Counted from the first letter of the stretch, positions 1 through 8,150 are shown. The stretch: DNA of 64,000 nucleotides from Desnuesiella massiliensis (GCF_001403615.1 NZ_LN879451.1:124001-188000); one strand, 5' to 3'. Notes: generated from the letters alone by a model not told the origin. A program made the numbers and translations.

Positions 1-53
1 GCAAAAGATTCCGTAGCTTCTGGAGCCTTAAAATTAAATTTAAACCAATCCAT
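1..53 (-). CDS. 5' end of a TPP-riboswitch-controlled gene (partial)
   Basis: Only the first 17 codons are in the window, starting MDWFKFNFKAPEAT and running off the left edge. The ATG is preceded by AGGAGG at the right spacing. It lies directly downstream of a TPP riboswitch and its terminator, so the product should be a thiamine transporter or biosynthetic enzyme. The visible residues are too few for me to name the family; this role is inferred from context alone. Confidence 0.6.
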   Translation of the reverse strand, partial: MDWFKFNFKAPEATESF

Positions 54-87
54 TATGGTTCCTCCTTTTATAAATTATAAAAAAATA

Positions 88-109
88 AACACTGCCGAAA
101 AACAGTGTC
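88..109 (-). terminator. Intrinsic terminator of the TPP riboswitch expression platform
   Basis: On the minus strand an ACACTG/CAGTGT stem with a short loop is followed by a T-rich run, just before the Shine-Dalgarno of the left-edge gene. It lies immediately 3' of the TPP aptamer, so it is the likely thiamine-pyrophosphate-dependent transcription terminator. Confidence 0.7.
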
Positions 110-114
110 TTAAA

Positions 115-275
115 ATCTATCCCTGCTTTCCTACGCTGGCATTATCCAGTTCAGGTATAAGGCATCTCGAAAAAATAACTAAGCTTTTTCTTATATTTTG
201 CTACATTATTTTTTCCGCTGCCTAAGGGTTAGGATTTTGCAATCCCTCTCAGCATAAATGCACCCCTAGCGTGTT
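115..275 (-). promoter_or_regulatory. TPP riboswitch (thi-box), interrupted by a palindromic insert
   Basis: The minus strand carries the hallmark thi-box segments in order: GGGGTGC (about 268-260), CTGAGAGGGA (252-243), ACCC (229-226), then ACCTGA (156-151) and CTGGATAATGCCAGCG (149-134). These form P2/P3 and P4/P5 of the TPP aptamer. Normally only a few bases separate ACCC from ACCTGA (the P2-P4 junction). Here about 69 bases intervene, and they match a dispersed palindromic element found elsewhere in the window. The element folds on itself, so the aptamer may still work with an additional helix, but this is inference. Confidence 0.9.
159..227. mobile_element. Short copy of a MITE-like palindromic element inside the TPP aptamer
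   Basis: The segment begins GGCATCTCGAAAAAATAACTA and its far arm is TTATTTTTTCCGCTGCC; the two arms are imperfect inverted repeats of about 18 bp. The left arm is nearly identical to the left arm of the larger copy at 16512-16674. TAA flanks it as a direct repeat on both sides, consistent with a 3-bp target duplication. It carries no coding capacity. Confidence 0.65.
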
Positions 276-382
276 TATTCTTTTATTGTGCTTTCAAATT
301 CATTATATAACTTATATACTTAATAATCAATATTATTTGAAAATTATATTTCAGTGAATCATAAGAGATTTAGTTTTTGGAC

Positions 383-420
383 ATTAAAAGACCTACTGAA
401 AAATCAATAGGTCTTTTAAT
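383..420. terminator. Bidirectional terminator-like hairpin
   Basis: A 13-bp perfect stem (ATTAAAAGACCTA / TAGGTCTTTTAAT) with a short loop lies immediately 3' of the zinc-ribbon gene. The stem is A-rich at one end and T-rich at the other, so it can terminate in both directions. Confidence 0.8.
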
Positions 421-425
421 CTAAA

Positions 426-827
426 CTAAGTCTTTAATCTAAATTCATGACCACACTTCTTACAAGTAGCTATTACTTTACCCTTACCTCTAGGCAAACG
501 AAGCTTCTGTTTACATTCAGGGCAAGCCACTATTTTATACTTTCTTCTCTCTTCTAAATTAATAGACATATTCTTATATTTTTTAGAAAATTTAAATCCT
601 CCATTAGCCATTTTATAGGCTAAACCTCTAAGCCAATTTTCAAACCTTATGGCTTCATTGCTTCTTCCTGTAATATTTTTAGAGAAACTTCTCCAAAGAG
701 CATATATAATTAGAGCAATTCCAGTTAAGGCTGTATATCCAGAAAGCAGCAAGGGTAGCGCTATTATGACTATAAACTTAGATAATCTATCCCAGCCATA
801 CCTTCCATTGTAAAAATTAAGATTCAT
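426..827 (-). CDS. Small membrane protein with C-terminal zinc ribbon
   Basis: A 133-residue protein. Residues about 15-45 form one long hydrophobic segment or a tight hairpin. The C-terminus holds a zinc ribbon of the form CPEC...CKKC (about residues 102-124), followed by a basic tail. It overlaps the end of the upstream aminopeptidase gene by 11 bases (its ATG lies inside the last codons), so the two are translationally coupled. Function is unknown; the ribbon suggests nucleic-acid or protein binding at the membrane. No paralogue was seen in the window. Confidence 0.8.
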   Translation of the reverse strand: MNLNFYNGRYGWDRLSKFIVIIALPLLLSGYTALTGIALIIYALWRSFSKNITGRSNEAIRFENWLRGLAYKMANGGFKFSKKYKNMSINLEERRKYKIVACPECKQKLRLPRGKGKVIATCKKCGHEFRLKT

Positions 828-2061
828 TCATAAACGCCTCTATTTCTTCTACAGTCTTAATTATATCCTTTGAAAGCACTTCATAGCTCTCTTCCGTAAC
901 TAGAACATCATCTTCAATTCTTATCCCAATAGCTTCTTCTTCAATATATAAGCCTGGTTCTACCGTTACTATCATACCTGGTTTTAGCTCCACTTCTCTG
1001 CTTCCTACATCATGAGTATCTAAGCCTAGAAAGTGGCTTACTCCATGATAATAATATCTAGATAATTCTTCATCTTTTTCAATGACTCCTAGCTCTTTAA
1101 GCCCTTCTGCCAAATGCTTTTTAGCTATATTATTTAATTCCACAAAAGGTAAACCTGGCTTTATTGCCTTAATTACCTCTAGTTCTGCTTTAAGCACCAC
1201 ATTATATATTTGTTTTTGTCTTTCGGTGAATTTTCCATTAGCGGGTATAGTACGACTAATATCTGCATTATAATAATTTAATTGAGCACCAAGGTCAAAT
1301 AAAATTAAATCCCCGTCCTTAATGTCACTATTATTAGCTACATAATGAAGCACTGTAGCATTTTTCCCACTAGCCGCTATAGTTTTAAAGGCATAATCCT
1401 TAACTCCGTTAGTCTTTAAAACGAAATCAAAATAAGCTTCTAACTGGTACTCTTTCATACCTGCCTTAGCATTCTTCATTAGACTTTCTATACCTTCTTT
1501 GGTTATATCAATGGCCTTTTTCATCTCTTCTATTTCTTCTTCATTCTTTATAAGTCTCGATTCACATATAGAATTGAAAATATTCTTTACTTTTATTTGA
1601 GGATACCTATTTTTTATTGTATTAGCAAACTCTCCGCTTATAGAATTCGCAGAGCTCCATCTATCTCTTTCAAGATCTAGATAGATCCTTTCAATATCAT
1701 ATGTGGTTATAAGCCTATGCACTGTAGCTTCAAAGTCCTCTAAATGCTTTATGCCTTCTATAGCTGATATTTCTTTCGCCTCTTCTGCACTTATAGTCTT
1801 ACCTACCCATTTTTCCATCACTGGATCTGCCTTTTGTATAAATAAGGTTTCTTCTACCTTACCATTTACTTTGCTTATCATTAATATGATCTTTTCTTCA
1901 TCTATGCCTGTTAAGTAATAAAAATTTCTGTTTGGTGTAAATGGATATGCTTCATCAGCACTCTTTTTAGGAGCACTTCCTGCAAACATAATTAATATAG
2001 AATTATTCTTTAGCCTTTCAACAAGGTTTTTTCTATTCTCTGCATAAATCTTTTTTTTCAT
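817..2061 (-). CDS. Xaa-Pro aminopeptidase (M24 family, PepP type)
   Basis: A 414-residue cytosolic metallopeptidase removing N-terminal residues that precede proline. An AMP_N domain covers about residues 1-130 (with PFTPNRNFYYLTG) and a creatinase/aminopeptidase fold about 170-410. Metal and catalytic motifs are visible: DLGAQLNYYNADISRT, HGVSHFLGLDTHD, VEPGLYIEEE and GIRIEDDVLV. Length is normal for the family. The start ATG has GGGGTG upstream. It is the first gene of a two-gene unit with the zinc-ribbon protein. Confidence 0.93.
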   Translation of the reverse strand: MKKKIYAENRKNLVERLKNNSILIMFAGSAPKKSADEAYPFTPNRNFYYLTGIDEEKIILMISKVNGKVEETLFIQKADPVMEKWVGKTISAEEAKEISAIEGIKHLEDFEATVHRLITTYDIERIYLDLERDRWSSANSISGEFANTIKNRYPQIKVKNIFNSICESRLIKNEEEIEEMKKAIDITKEGIESLMKNAKAGMKEYQLEAYFDFVLKTNGVKDYAFKTIAASGKNATVLHYVANNSDIKDGDLILFDLGAQLNYYNADISRTIPANGKFTERQKQIYNVVLKAELEVIKAIKPGLPFVELNNIAKKHLAEGLKELGVIEKDEELSRYYYHGVSHFLGLDTHDVGSREVELKPGMIVTVEPGLYIEEEAIGIRIEDDVLVTEESYEVLSKDIIKTVEEIEAFMNES

Positions 2062-2149
2062 TTCACCCCAACCTTTCTAATTTAAATATCTCAACAAAGA
2101 TACCTCAAAAATCTTTAACTATATTTTACTTTAAAAATTGTATTTTATC

Positions 2150-2257
2150 TATAGGAGGATGTAAAAAACATAGGTGTTCTTTTTCACGGTCCACTCGCGG
2201 GGCTCCACGCTCGGTGTATGGAAGCCTATAGAACACCTTTTTTCACAGCCTCCTATA
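2150..2257. repeat. 107-bp palindromic element (hairpin or MITE-like)
   Basis: The left arm (about 2150-2180, beginning TATAGGAGGATGT) is an imperfect inverted repeat of the right arm (2230-2257); both arms share TATAGGAGG, an A/T run and GGTGTTCT. The centre is clearly more GC-rich than its surroundings. It lies between pepP and ohrR and codes for nothing. It differs in sequence from the GGCATC element family. Confidence 0.55.
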
Positions 2258-2306
2258 TAAGCTGCAATAAAAAATTTACATTGTGTTCTTATTTTTTATA
2301 ATTTCG

Positions 2307-2335
2307 TTGACAAAAATATATATTATATATAAAAT
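2307..2335 (+). promoter_or_regulatory. Probable sigma-A promoter of ohrR
   Basis: TTGACA at 2307-2312 and TAAAAT at 2330-2335 are separated by 17 bp, about 75 bp upstream of the regulator start. The downstream leader contains AT-rich repeats around AATTGT/ACAATT that could be an OhrR operator, but I cannot delimit it. Confidence 0.5.
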
Positions 2336-2411
2336 AAAACCATAAAATTAATTGTGCAAAATATAATTTTAGAAAACAATTATATTAGCCTGCAAGGAGT
2401 GCATAGTATAT

Positions 2412-2861
2412 ATGATAAATGATGATATATTAAAATTAGATAATCAACTATGTTTTGCTATATATGCCTGCTCAAAAGAAATTACAAGATTATATAGACC
2501 TTTTTTAGAGCAACATGGATTAACCTATACCCAATATATAACTCTCTTAGCCTTATGGGAAAAAGATGATATAACGGTTAAAGAGTTAGGAGAAAGATTA
2601 TACCTAGATTCAGGCACATTGACTCCTTTACTAAAGAAAATGGAGGAAAATAGATTGCTAGTTAGGCAGCGTTCTAGTGAGGATGAACGAAAAGTGATTA
2701 TTAAACTCACAGAAAAAGCTAGAGAATTAAAAAAGGATATTTTATCAGTACCCTCTAAAATACTTTGCAGCACTGGTCTTTCCTCAGAGGAAGCTGTAGA
2801 ATTAAGAGAAAGCATAAATAAATTACTAAAGACTATATATAATTTTAATGAAGGACTTTAA
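2412..2861 (+). CDS. ohrR: MarR-family peroxide-sensing regulator (OhrR-like)
   Basis: A 149-residue winged-helix repressor. The N-terminal LDNQLCFAIYACSKEITRLY matches the OhrR signature, with the reactive cysteine in NQLCF that is oxidised by organic hydroperoxides. The wing and recognition helix region is LTPLLKKMEENRLLVRQRSSEDERK. AAGGAG sits 12 bases before the ATG. No ohr peroxidase gene lies next to it, which is unusual, so its target is elsewhere or the gene regulates only itself. Assignment as OhrR rather than another one-cysteine MarR is by motif. Confidence 0.85.
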   Translation: MINDDILKLDNQLCFAIYACSKEITRLYRPFLEQHGLTYTQYITLLALWEKDDITVKELGERLYLDSGTLTPLLKKMEENRLLVRQRSSEDERKVIIKLTEKARELKKDILSVPSKILCSTGLSSEEAVELRESINKLLKTIYNFNEGL

Positions 2862-2875
2862 CTAATACACAATGC

Positions 2876-2908
2876 ACAATGCATAATGCTCAGAGCATTA
2901 TGCATTGT
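2876..2908. terminator. Bidirectional terminator between convergent genes
   Basis: A 15-bp stem (ACAATGCATAATGCT / AGCATTATGCATTGT) with a three-base loop separates the convergent ohrR and uracil-DNA glycosylase genes. Confidence 0.8.
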
Positions 2909-2913
2909 TATTA

Positions 2914-3468
2914 TTACAAGCTTAAATATTTTTGCTTAACAATTTTTAAGTCCTCCCAGAACAATACTTTCTTGCTTTCATCTCTAAAAATAGCTGCCGG
3001 ATGAAAGATAGCCATGATATGATATCCCTTTCTCTCTATCCATTTTCCTCTATCCCTAGTGATTTTAAAATCCTTTCCCATTACATAGGTCATAGCAGTA
3101 GCCCCTAGACAAACTATCATCTTTGGTTTCACTAATGCTACTTGATTTCTTAAGTAAGGTAAACAAGCCTCTGCTTCTTCCTCTCTTGGAGTTCTATTAT
3201 TTTCAGGCCTGCATTTGCATACATTGCATATATAGTAATCTCTATTCCTTTGCAAATCTAAGGCTGTGAGGGCCTTAGTCAAAAGCTGACCTCCTCTTCC
3301 TACAAAAGGTAAGCCTAGCCTATCCTCATCAGCTCCTGGTGCTTCTCCTATAAACATTATCTTAGCCTTAGGATTTCCATCTCCAAATACCATATTTGTT
3401 CTATTTTCACCTAATATGCATTTATGACATTTTGAACACTCTTCATATAATTCTCTCCACTGTAGCAT
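2914..3468 (-). CDS. Uracil-DNA glycosylase, family 4 (Fe-S)
   Basis: A 184-residue base-excision repair enzyme that removes uracil from DNA. Family-4 features are visible: N-terminal CSKCHKC cysteines for the 4Fe-4S cluster, the uracil-binding motif GEAPGADED, FVGRGGQLL, further cluster cysteines in YICNVCKCRP, and the C-terminal FHPAAIFR motif. Length fits the family. Start ATG follows GGAGC. It is followed in the same direction by the bidirectional terminator. Confidence 0.93.
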   Translation of the reverse strand: MLQWRELYEECSKCHKCILGENRTNMVFGDGNPKAKIMFIGEAPGADEDRLGLPFVGRGGQLLTKALTALDLQRNRDYYICNVCKCRPENNRTPREEEAEACLPYLRNQVALVKPKMIVCLGATAMTYVMGKDFKITRDRGKWIERKGYHIMAIFHPAAIFRDESKKVLFWEDLKIVKQKYLSL

Positions 3469-3495
3469 AAAAAATCAGCTCCAAACCTTAAACCT

Positions 3496-3933
3496 TTATT
3501 CCATGGCTATAAGCTTTACTTTTATAATATTACTCATATTCTGTATTTCATTGATAAGCTCTTTAATGTCCATTGTTAGCTGAGATATGTCAAAGGTAAT
3601 AGTAACATTAGCCGCATTATTTATAGGTATATCTTGACTTATAGTCAATATATTTCCCTGCTTTTCTGCAATTTTATCCAAAACTCCAGATAGCGCTCCT
3701 GTTTCATGAGCTAGCAGTAAAGCAATAGTAGCTTTCTGCACTTTTACCCCTTCAGAAACCAAAAAAACATTATCCTTATATTTATAATAGGCACTCCTGC
3801 TTATTCCAACTTCTCTAACACCCTCAGATATATCTTTTACTTGGCCAGTATATAATAATTCCTTTACTCTGACTACCTTCTCAAAGACCTCCGGAAGTAC
3901 TTTACTATTAACTATAAAATACTTATCGCTCAT
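3496..3933 (-). CDS. ACT domain-containing protein (UPF0735/PheB type)
   Basis: A 145-residue protein starting MSDKYFIVNSKVLP; I chose this ATG (3933) because AGAGGTGGGAG precedes it, rather than an ATG 14 codons upstream. The N-terminal half is helical with an HTH-like stretch (EGVREVGISRSAYYKYKD). The C-terminal half (about 70-145) is an ACT domain with the DKIAEKQGNILTISQ strand-helix pattern, typical of amino-acid sensing. The family is sometimes linked to phenylalanine or homoserine metabolism; the precise role is unknown. Confidence 0.85.
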   Translation of the reverse strand: MSDKYFIVNSKVLPEVFEKVVRVKELLYTGQVKDISEGVREVGISRSAYYKYKDNVFLVSEGVKVQKATIALLLAHETGALSGVLDKIAEKQGNILTISQDIPINNAANVTITFDISQLTMDIKELINEIQNMSNIIKVKLIAME

Positions 3934-4048
3934 ACTCCCACCTCTTTCTATTATTGTACTATTTATAAAATTCATTCTAAAAATATTATATATGTAATGT
4001 TAATTATTATCAAATTGAGTTATAGTAAATTTTTGTCTTTATATAGAG

Positions 4049-4112
4049 AGACTGTTGCATTAAGAAATTTACATACAATATATTGCAGTATTTATTCTTA
4101 GTGCAACAGCCC
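4049..4112. repeat. Hairpin element with GGGGCTGTTGCA ends
   Basis: An imperfect inverted repeat: AGACTGTTGCATTAAGAA on one side and, reading the other strand, GGGGCTGTTGCACTAAGAA on the other, with a 28-bp AT-rich middle. It follows tdh but lacks a T-run, so it is a poor intrinsic terminator. The ends resemble insertion-sequence termini, so it may be an IS remnant or miniature element; this is inference. Confidence 0.45.
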
Positions 4113-4115
4113 CTT

Positions 4116-5072
4116 CTATCTAATATTTAATTTTACTCTTAATTTTTCTAGCATATCTATAGTCATAGAAGCTAAGTCATAATTTGCTTTAAAGCCCCAT
4201 TCTTCTTTCGCACAGGTAGAATCAATGGAATCTGGCCAAGAATTAGCAATAGCTTGTCTTACAGGATCTACATTATAGCTCATTTCAAATTCTGATATAT
4301 GCTTTTTAATCTCCGCCGCTATCATTTCTGGCTCAAAGCTCATAGCTGTTATATTGAAAGCATTTCTATGAACTAATTTTGATGAATCTGCCTCCATAAG
4401 GTTTACTATGGCTTTTAAAGCATCAGGCATGTACATCATATCCATATAAGTACCTTTGTTAATATAAGAAGTATATTTTTTGTCTTCTAAGGCTTTATAA
4501 TAAATATCTACTGCATAATCAGTAGTTCCTCCCCCTGGAGGTGCTACATAAGATATTAACCCTGGGAATCTAACCCCTCTAGTATCTACACCAAATTTTT
4601 TATAATAGTAATCACATAATAGTTCTCCTGAAACCTTTGTTACTCCATACATAGTTTCAGGTCTTTGTATAGTATCTTGTGGTGTATTATCCTTTGGAGT
4701 ACTTGGCCCAAACGCACCTATGGAGCTTGGAGTGAAGAAGGAACACTTTAATTCTCTTGCTACTTCTAAAGCATTAAATAGTCCTCCCATATTTATTTCC
4801 CAAGCTAGTACTGGCTTTGCTTCAGCTACTGCTGATAATAAAGCAGCTAAGTGAATTATAGTATCTACATTATGCTTTTTAGCCACTTCTCCCATTTTTT
4901 TAGCATCCAGTACATCTAATATTTCAAAAGGACCGGATTCAACAGCTTCACAGCCATCTATTCTCCTTAAATCTGTTGCTATTACATTATCATTACCATA
5001 GATTCCTCTCATATAGGTAACTAACTCTGAGCCTATTTGTCCAAGAGACCCCGTAACTAATATCTTTTTCAT
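4116..5072 (-). CDS. tdh: L-threonine 3-dehydrogenase, SDR/epimerase type
   Basis: A 318-residue NAD-dependent oxidoreductase converting L-threonine to 2-amino-3-ketobutyrate. The Rossmann motif GSLGQIGSELVTYMRG is at the N-terminus and the SDR catalytic YGVTK motif is mid-protein. The start ATG at 5072 is preceded by GGAGGA; an ATG seven codons upstream overlaps that ribosome site. It lies 48 bp downstream of kbl, whose product uses the aminoketobutyrate, so the two form a threonine-to-glycine operon. This short-chain Tdh is distinct from the zinc-dependent MDR Tdh of E. coli. Confidence 0.93.
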   Translation of the reverse strand: MKKILVTGSLGQIGSELVTYMRGIYGNDNVIATDLRRIDGCEAVESGPFEILDVLDAKKMGEVAKKHNVDTIIHLAALLSAVAEAKPVLAWEINMGGLFNALEVARELKCSFFTPSSIGAFGPSTPKDNTPQDTIQRPETMYGVTKVSGELLCDYYYKKFGVDTRGVRFPGLISYVAPPGGGTTDYAVDIYYKALEDKKYTSYINKGTYMDMMYMPDALKAIVNLMEADSSKLVHRNAFNITAMSFEPEMIAAEIKKHISEFEMSYNVDPVRQAIANSWPDSIDSTCAKEEWGFKANYDLASMTIDMLEKLRVKLNIR

Positions 5073-5120
5073 TGCTACTCCTCCAAATCCCATCTTTTAT
5101 ATAATATTAATAAAGTATAC

Positions 5121-6311
5121 TTAAATTACCCCTAATTCTCTTCCAACTTTTTCATATATAGCTATGGCGTTATCTAGCATTTCCTTTGTATGTGCAGCTG
5201 TAGGCATATTTCTAACTCTTCCTGTTCCTAGTGGCACTGTAGGGAACACAATAGATTTAGCATAAACCCCTTCTTCAATTAATTTCTTACTAAACTCTTG
5301 AGTTAATTTTTCATCTCCAATTATACATGGAGTTATAGGAGTCTCACTATGCCCTATATTAAAGCCAAGTCTCTTTAGGTTTTCTTTTAAATATCTTCCA
5401 TTTTCCCAAACCTTATCTACTAGCTCTGTACTTTCAGTCATTATATTTATAGCTTCAATGCAAGCTGCCGCTGCTGAAGGAGTAAGTGATGTGGAGAATA
5501 AGAAAGGTCTAGCTCTAACCTTTAACCAATCTATAAGATCTTGAGAACCCGCCACATATCCACCAACTACACCAATGGCTTTTGATAAAGTTCCTATTTG
5601 GAAATCTATTTTATCGGAAAGTCCAAAATGCTTAACAGTACCTGCTCCCATTCCCATTACTCCAGAACCATGAGCATCATCCACATAAGTTATTAAATCG
5701 AACTCTTCTGCCACCTTTACAAGGCCTGGTAGATTAACTACATCTCCATCCATGGAGAAAACTCCATCAGTAATAACCATTAACTTATTATATAAACCGC
5801 TTTCTCTAGCTTCCTTAGCCTTTGCTCTTAAATCTTCCATATCGTTATGTTTATATCTGATTATTTTTGCTCCTGATAATCTGCAACCATCTATTATAGA
5901 TGCATGGTTTAATTCATCAGATAATATTCCATCATTCTTATTCATTACTGCTTGAATAGCGCCTGCATTACAATTAAAACCTGATTGGAATGCAATAGCG
6001 GCCTCTGTATGTTTAAATTCTGCTATTCTTTTTTCTAATTCATCATGGATTTTTAAAGTACCATTTATAGTTCTAACAGCACCAGCACCCACTCCAAATT
6101 CCTTAGTAGCTTTTATAGCTGCCTCCATCATTCTTGGGTGAGTGGCTAATCCTAAGTAGTTATTTGAAGAAAGATTTATTAACTCTCTTCCTGCTATTTT
6201 TATAATTGCTCCATTTGCTCCTTCTAAGGAATTTATCACATTATATAAGCCTTTGCTTTTTAAGTCGTTTAGATTTTCAGTTAAAAATTTGTTTAAAGCC
6301 TTACTTCCCAT
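5121..6311 (-). CDS. kbl: Glycine C-acetyltransferase (2-amino-3-ketobutyrate CoA ligase)
   Basis: A 396-residue PLP enzyme of the alpha-oxoamine synthase family, cleaving 2-amino-3-ketobutyrate with CoA to glycine and acetyl-CoA. Visible motifs are NNYLGLATHPRM, GAGAVRTINGT, DDAHGSGVMG and the PLP-lysine loop TLSKAIGVVGGYVAGS. Length is standard. AAGGAGG precedes the ATG. It is first in the kbl-tdh operon; a cre-like site lies about 170 bp upstream. Confidence 0.95.
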   Translation of the reverse strand: MGSKALNKFLTENLNDLKSKGLYNVINSLEGANGAIIKIAGRELINLSSNNYLGLATHPRMMEAAIKATKEFGVGAGAVRTINGTLKIHDELEKRIAEFKHTEAAIAFQSGFNCNAGAIQAVMNKNDGILSDELNHASIIDGCRLSGAKIIRYKHNDMEDLRAKAKEARESGLYNKLMVITDGVFSMDGDVVNLPGLVKVAEEFDLITYVDDAHGSGVMGMGAGTVKHFGLSDKIDFQIGTLSKAIGVVGGYVAGSQDLIDWLKVRARPFLFSTSLTPSAAAACIEAINIMTESTELVDKVWENGRYLKENLKRLGFNIGHSETPITPCIIGDEKLTQEFSKKLIEEGVYAKSIVFPTVPLGTGRVRNMPTAAHTKEMLDNAIAIYEKVGRELGVI

Positions 6312-6744
6312 TTCATTTCCTCCTTAATATATTTAAATTTATTTGTGTTTCACTTGAATACATTTTTTAATATTTGTCTACAGAATAATTATATCAAATC
6401 TATATTTTAATTGCTACATTAAAAATAATTAAAAATACCCTTTATTTTAAATTAGGATACTGTACATAGCTATTTTTCACTTTTTAAAACGTTTTCACTA
6501 TATTTACTAATTGCATCTTGATTTTAAAAACTTGCATATTTTACGTATTATTCTCAAATTAATTTTTATATACTCTGCCCTATGGCAATTGATTACTATT
6601 GACTCATTCTGGTTTTTGCACTATATTATTAAGTAATATTTATTTATATTTTGTAGCTACAAAGGAATCCTTGCTATTTTTAAATTTCATATTTTAGAAT
6701 TTTCATCATTAACTTATTTATTAAATTAGAAAGGTAGTGATTTT
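6312..6744. other. Divergent intergenic region between kbl and the symporter
   Basis: About 430 bp of AT-rich DNA between divergent genes, expected to hold two promoters. The only specific signal I recognise is the cre-like palindrome at 6484-6497. No riboswitch, RNA gene or additional ORF with a ribosome site was seen. Confidence 0.6.
6484..6497. promoter_or_regulatory. Candidate cre site (CcpA operator)
   Basis: TTAAAACGTTTTCA matches the catabolite-responsive consensus TGWAANCGNTNWCA at all but one position. It lies between kbl and the divergent symporter, and a CcpA-like regulator is encoded at 37983-38984. Binding is not shown. Confidence 0.5.
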
Positions 6745-7911
6745 TTGAAAAAAATCGGACTTATACCAAAATTAATTGCAGCAATAATCATAGGTATTTT
6801 AATAGGTGCCTTCCTTCCAGCCTTTGTAACCCAAATACTAGCTACCTTTAATTCTTTATTCGGTAATTTCCTAGGTTTTGTAATACCTCTTATAATCCTA
6901 GGCTTTGTGGTTTCTGGAATTGCAGACTTAGGCGGAAGCGCCGGAAAATTATTAGGTATAACTACTGCTCTATCCTATATATCTACTCTTTGTGCTGGTT
7001 TTATTGCTTACTTTGTAGCGGTTAAATTTTTTCCTCTGTTCATAAAAGCTTCTTCCACTCTAGGAAGTGCGGTAAATCCTGAGGAAAAACTGCTAAGTCC
7101 TTTCTTTAAAGTGGATATGCCTCCTATTATGGGAGTAATGAGCGCCTTGCTATTAGCCTTTTTACTAGGCCTTGGCATTGCGTCTATAAAGGAAAAAACT
7201 CTTTATAATATATCTGTAGAATTTCAAAAGATAATTGAAAAAACTATTAGTGCCATTATAATTCCACTTCTACCAATACACATAATGGGGATCTTCGCCA
7301 ATATGACTTATGCTGGAGAGGTTACAAGAATTTTATCTGTATTTTGGAAAGTGTTCTTAATAGTTATAGCTCTCCATATATCTATAATTATAGTTCAATT
7401 TTTAATAGCTTGCTCCATAGGTAAAAGAAATGTATTCCAATGTCTTAAAAATCAAATACCTGGATATTTAACAGCTATCGGTACTCAATCTTCTGCGGCT
7501 ACTATACCTGTAAACTTAAAATGTGCGGAAAATAACAAGGTATCAAAGGGGATTAGAGAATTTGTAATACCTTTATGTGCTACTATTCACTTATCAGGAA
7601 GCACTATAACTTTAACTTGCTGCTCTGTTGCATTAATGTTATTGAACAACATCAGCTTTTCCTTTCCTCAAATGGTGGGCTTTATAGCTATGCTTGGCAT
7701 AACCATGGTAGCAGCTCCTGGTGTTCCAGGCGGCGCGGTAATGGCAGCCTTAGGATTATTGCAAACAAATCTTGGTTTTTCTGAAGCTCAGCTTGCATTA
7801 ATGATTGCTTTATACATTACTCAAGATAGCTTTGGAACTGCTTGCAATGTCTCTGGTGATAATGCCATTGCTATAATGGTAGATAGTATTCATAATAAAT
7901 TTAAAATTTAG
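6745..7911 (+). CDS. Dicarboxylate/amino acid:cation symporter (DAACS family)
   Basis: A 388-residue, multi-helix inner-membrane symporter of the GltP/SstT type. It has the serine-rich re-entrant motif TQSSAATIPV, the HLSGSTITL segment at the position of the family NMDGT-type motif, and a C-terminal SGDNAIAIMVD region carrying the conserved aspartate. It starts with TTG, supported by AAAGGTAG 5 bases upstream. Its divergent position beside kbl-tdh suggests serine or threonine uptake, but the substrate cannot be read from sequence. Confidence 0.88.
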   Translation: MKKIGLIPKLIAAIIIGILIGAFLPAFVTQILATFNSLFGNFLGFVIPLIILGFVVSGIADLGGSAGKLLGITTALSYISTLCAGFIAYFVAVKFFPLFIKASSTLGSAVNPEEKLLSPFFKVDMPPIMGVMSALLLAFLLGLGIASIKEKTLYNISVEFQKIIEKTISAIIIPLLPIHIMGIFANMTYAGEVTRILSVFWKVFLIVIALHISIIIVQFLIACSIGKRNVFQCLKNQIPGYLTAIGTQSSAATIPVNLKCAENNKVSKGIREFVIPLCATIHLSGSTITLTCCSVALMLLNNISFSFPQMVGFIAMLGITMVAAPGVPGGAVMAALGLLQTNLGFSEAQLALMIALYITQDSFGTACNVSGDNAIAIMVDSIHNKFKI

Positions 7912-7956
7912 TCCCCCACTTTTTAGCTTTCTATATTTAGAAAGTTAAAGTTTACT

Positions 7957-7991
7957 ATAACCTATGCTATGTCCCTATTAGCATAGGTTAT
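7957..7991 (+). terminator. Terminator-like hairpin after the symporter gene
   Basis: A 13-bp perfect stem ATAACCTATGCTA / TAGCATAGGTTAT with a 9-base loop lies 46 bp after the stop codon, followed by a T-containing tract. Confidence 0.65.
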
Positions 7992-8150
7992 CTTATTTGA
8001 TAAGCATTTTTCGTTAAAGAATACTTAAGACATCTTGAAAAGCAACAGTTTCAAGTCTGTTCAACTTGCTTTATTTACTAAAATGTTTTAAGATTTTATG
8101 TGTATATGCATATAGGAAAATATGCTGTAATTTTTTTATTGAGGTGGATT

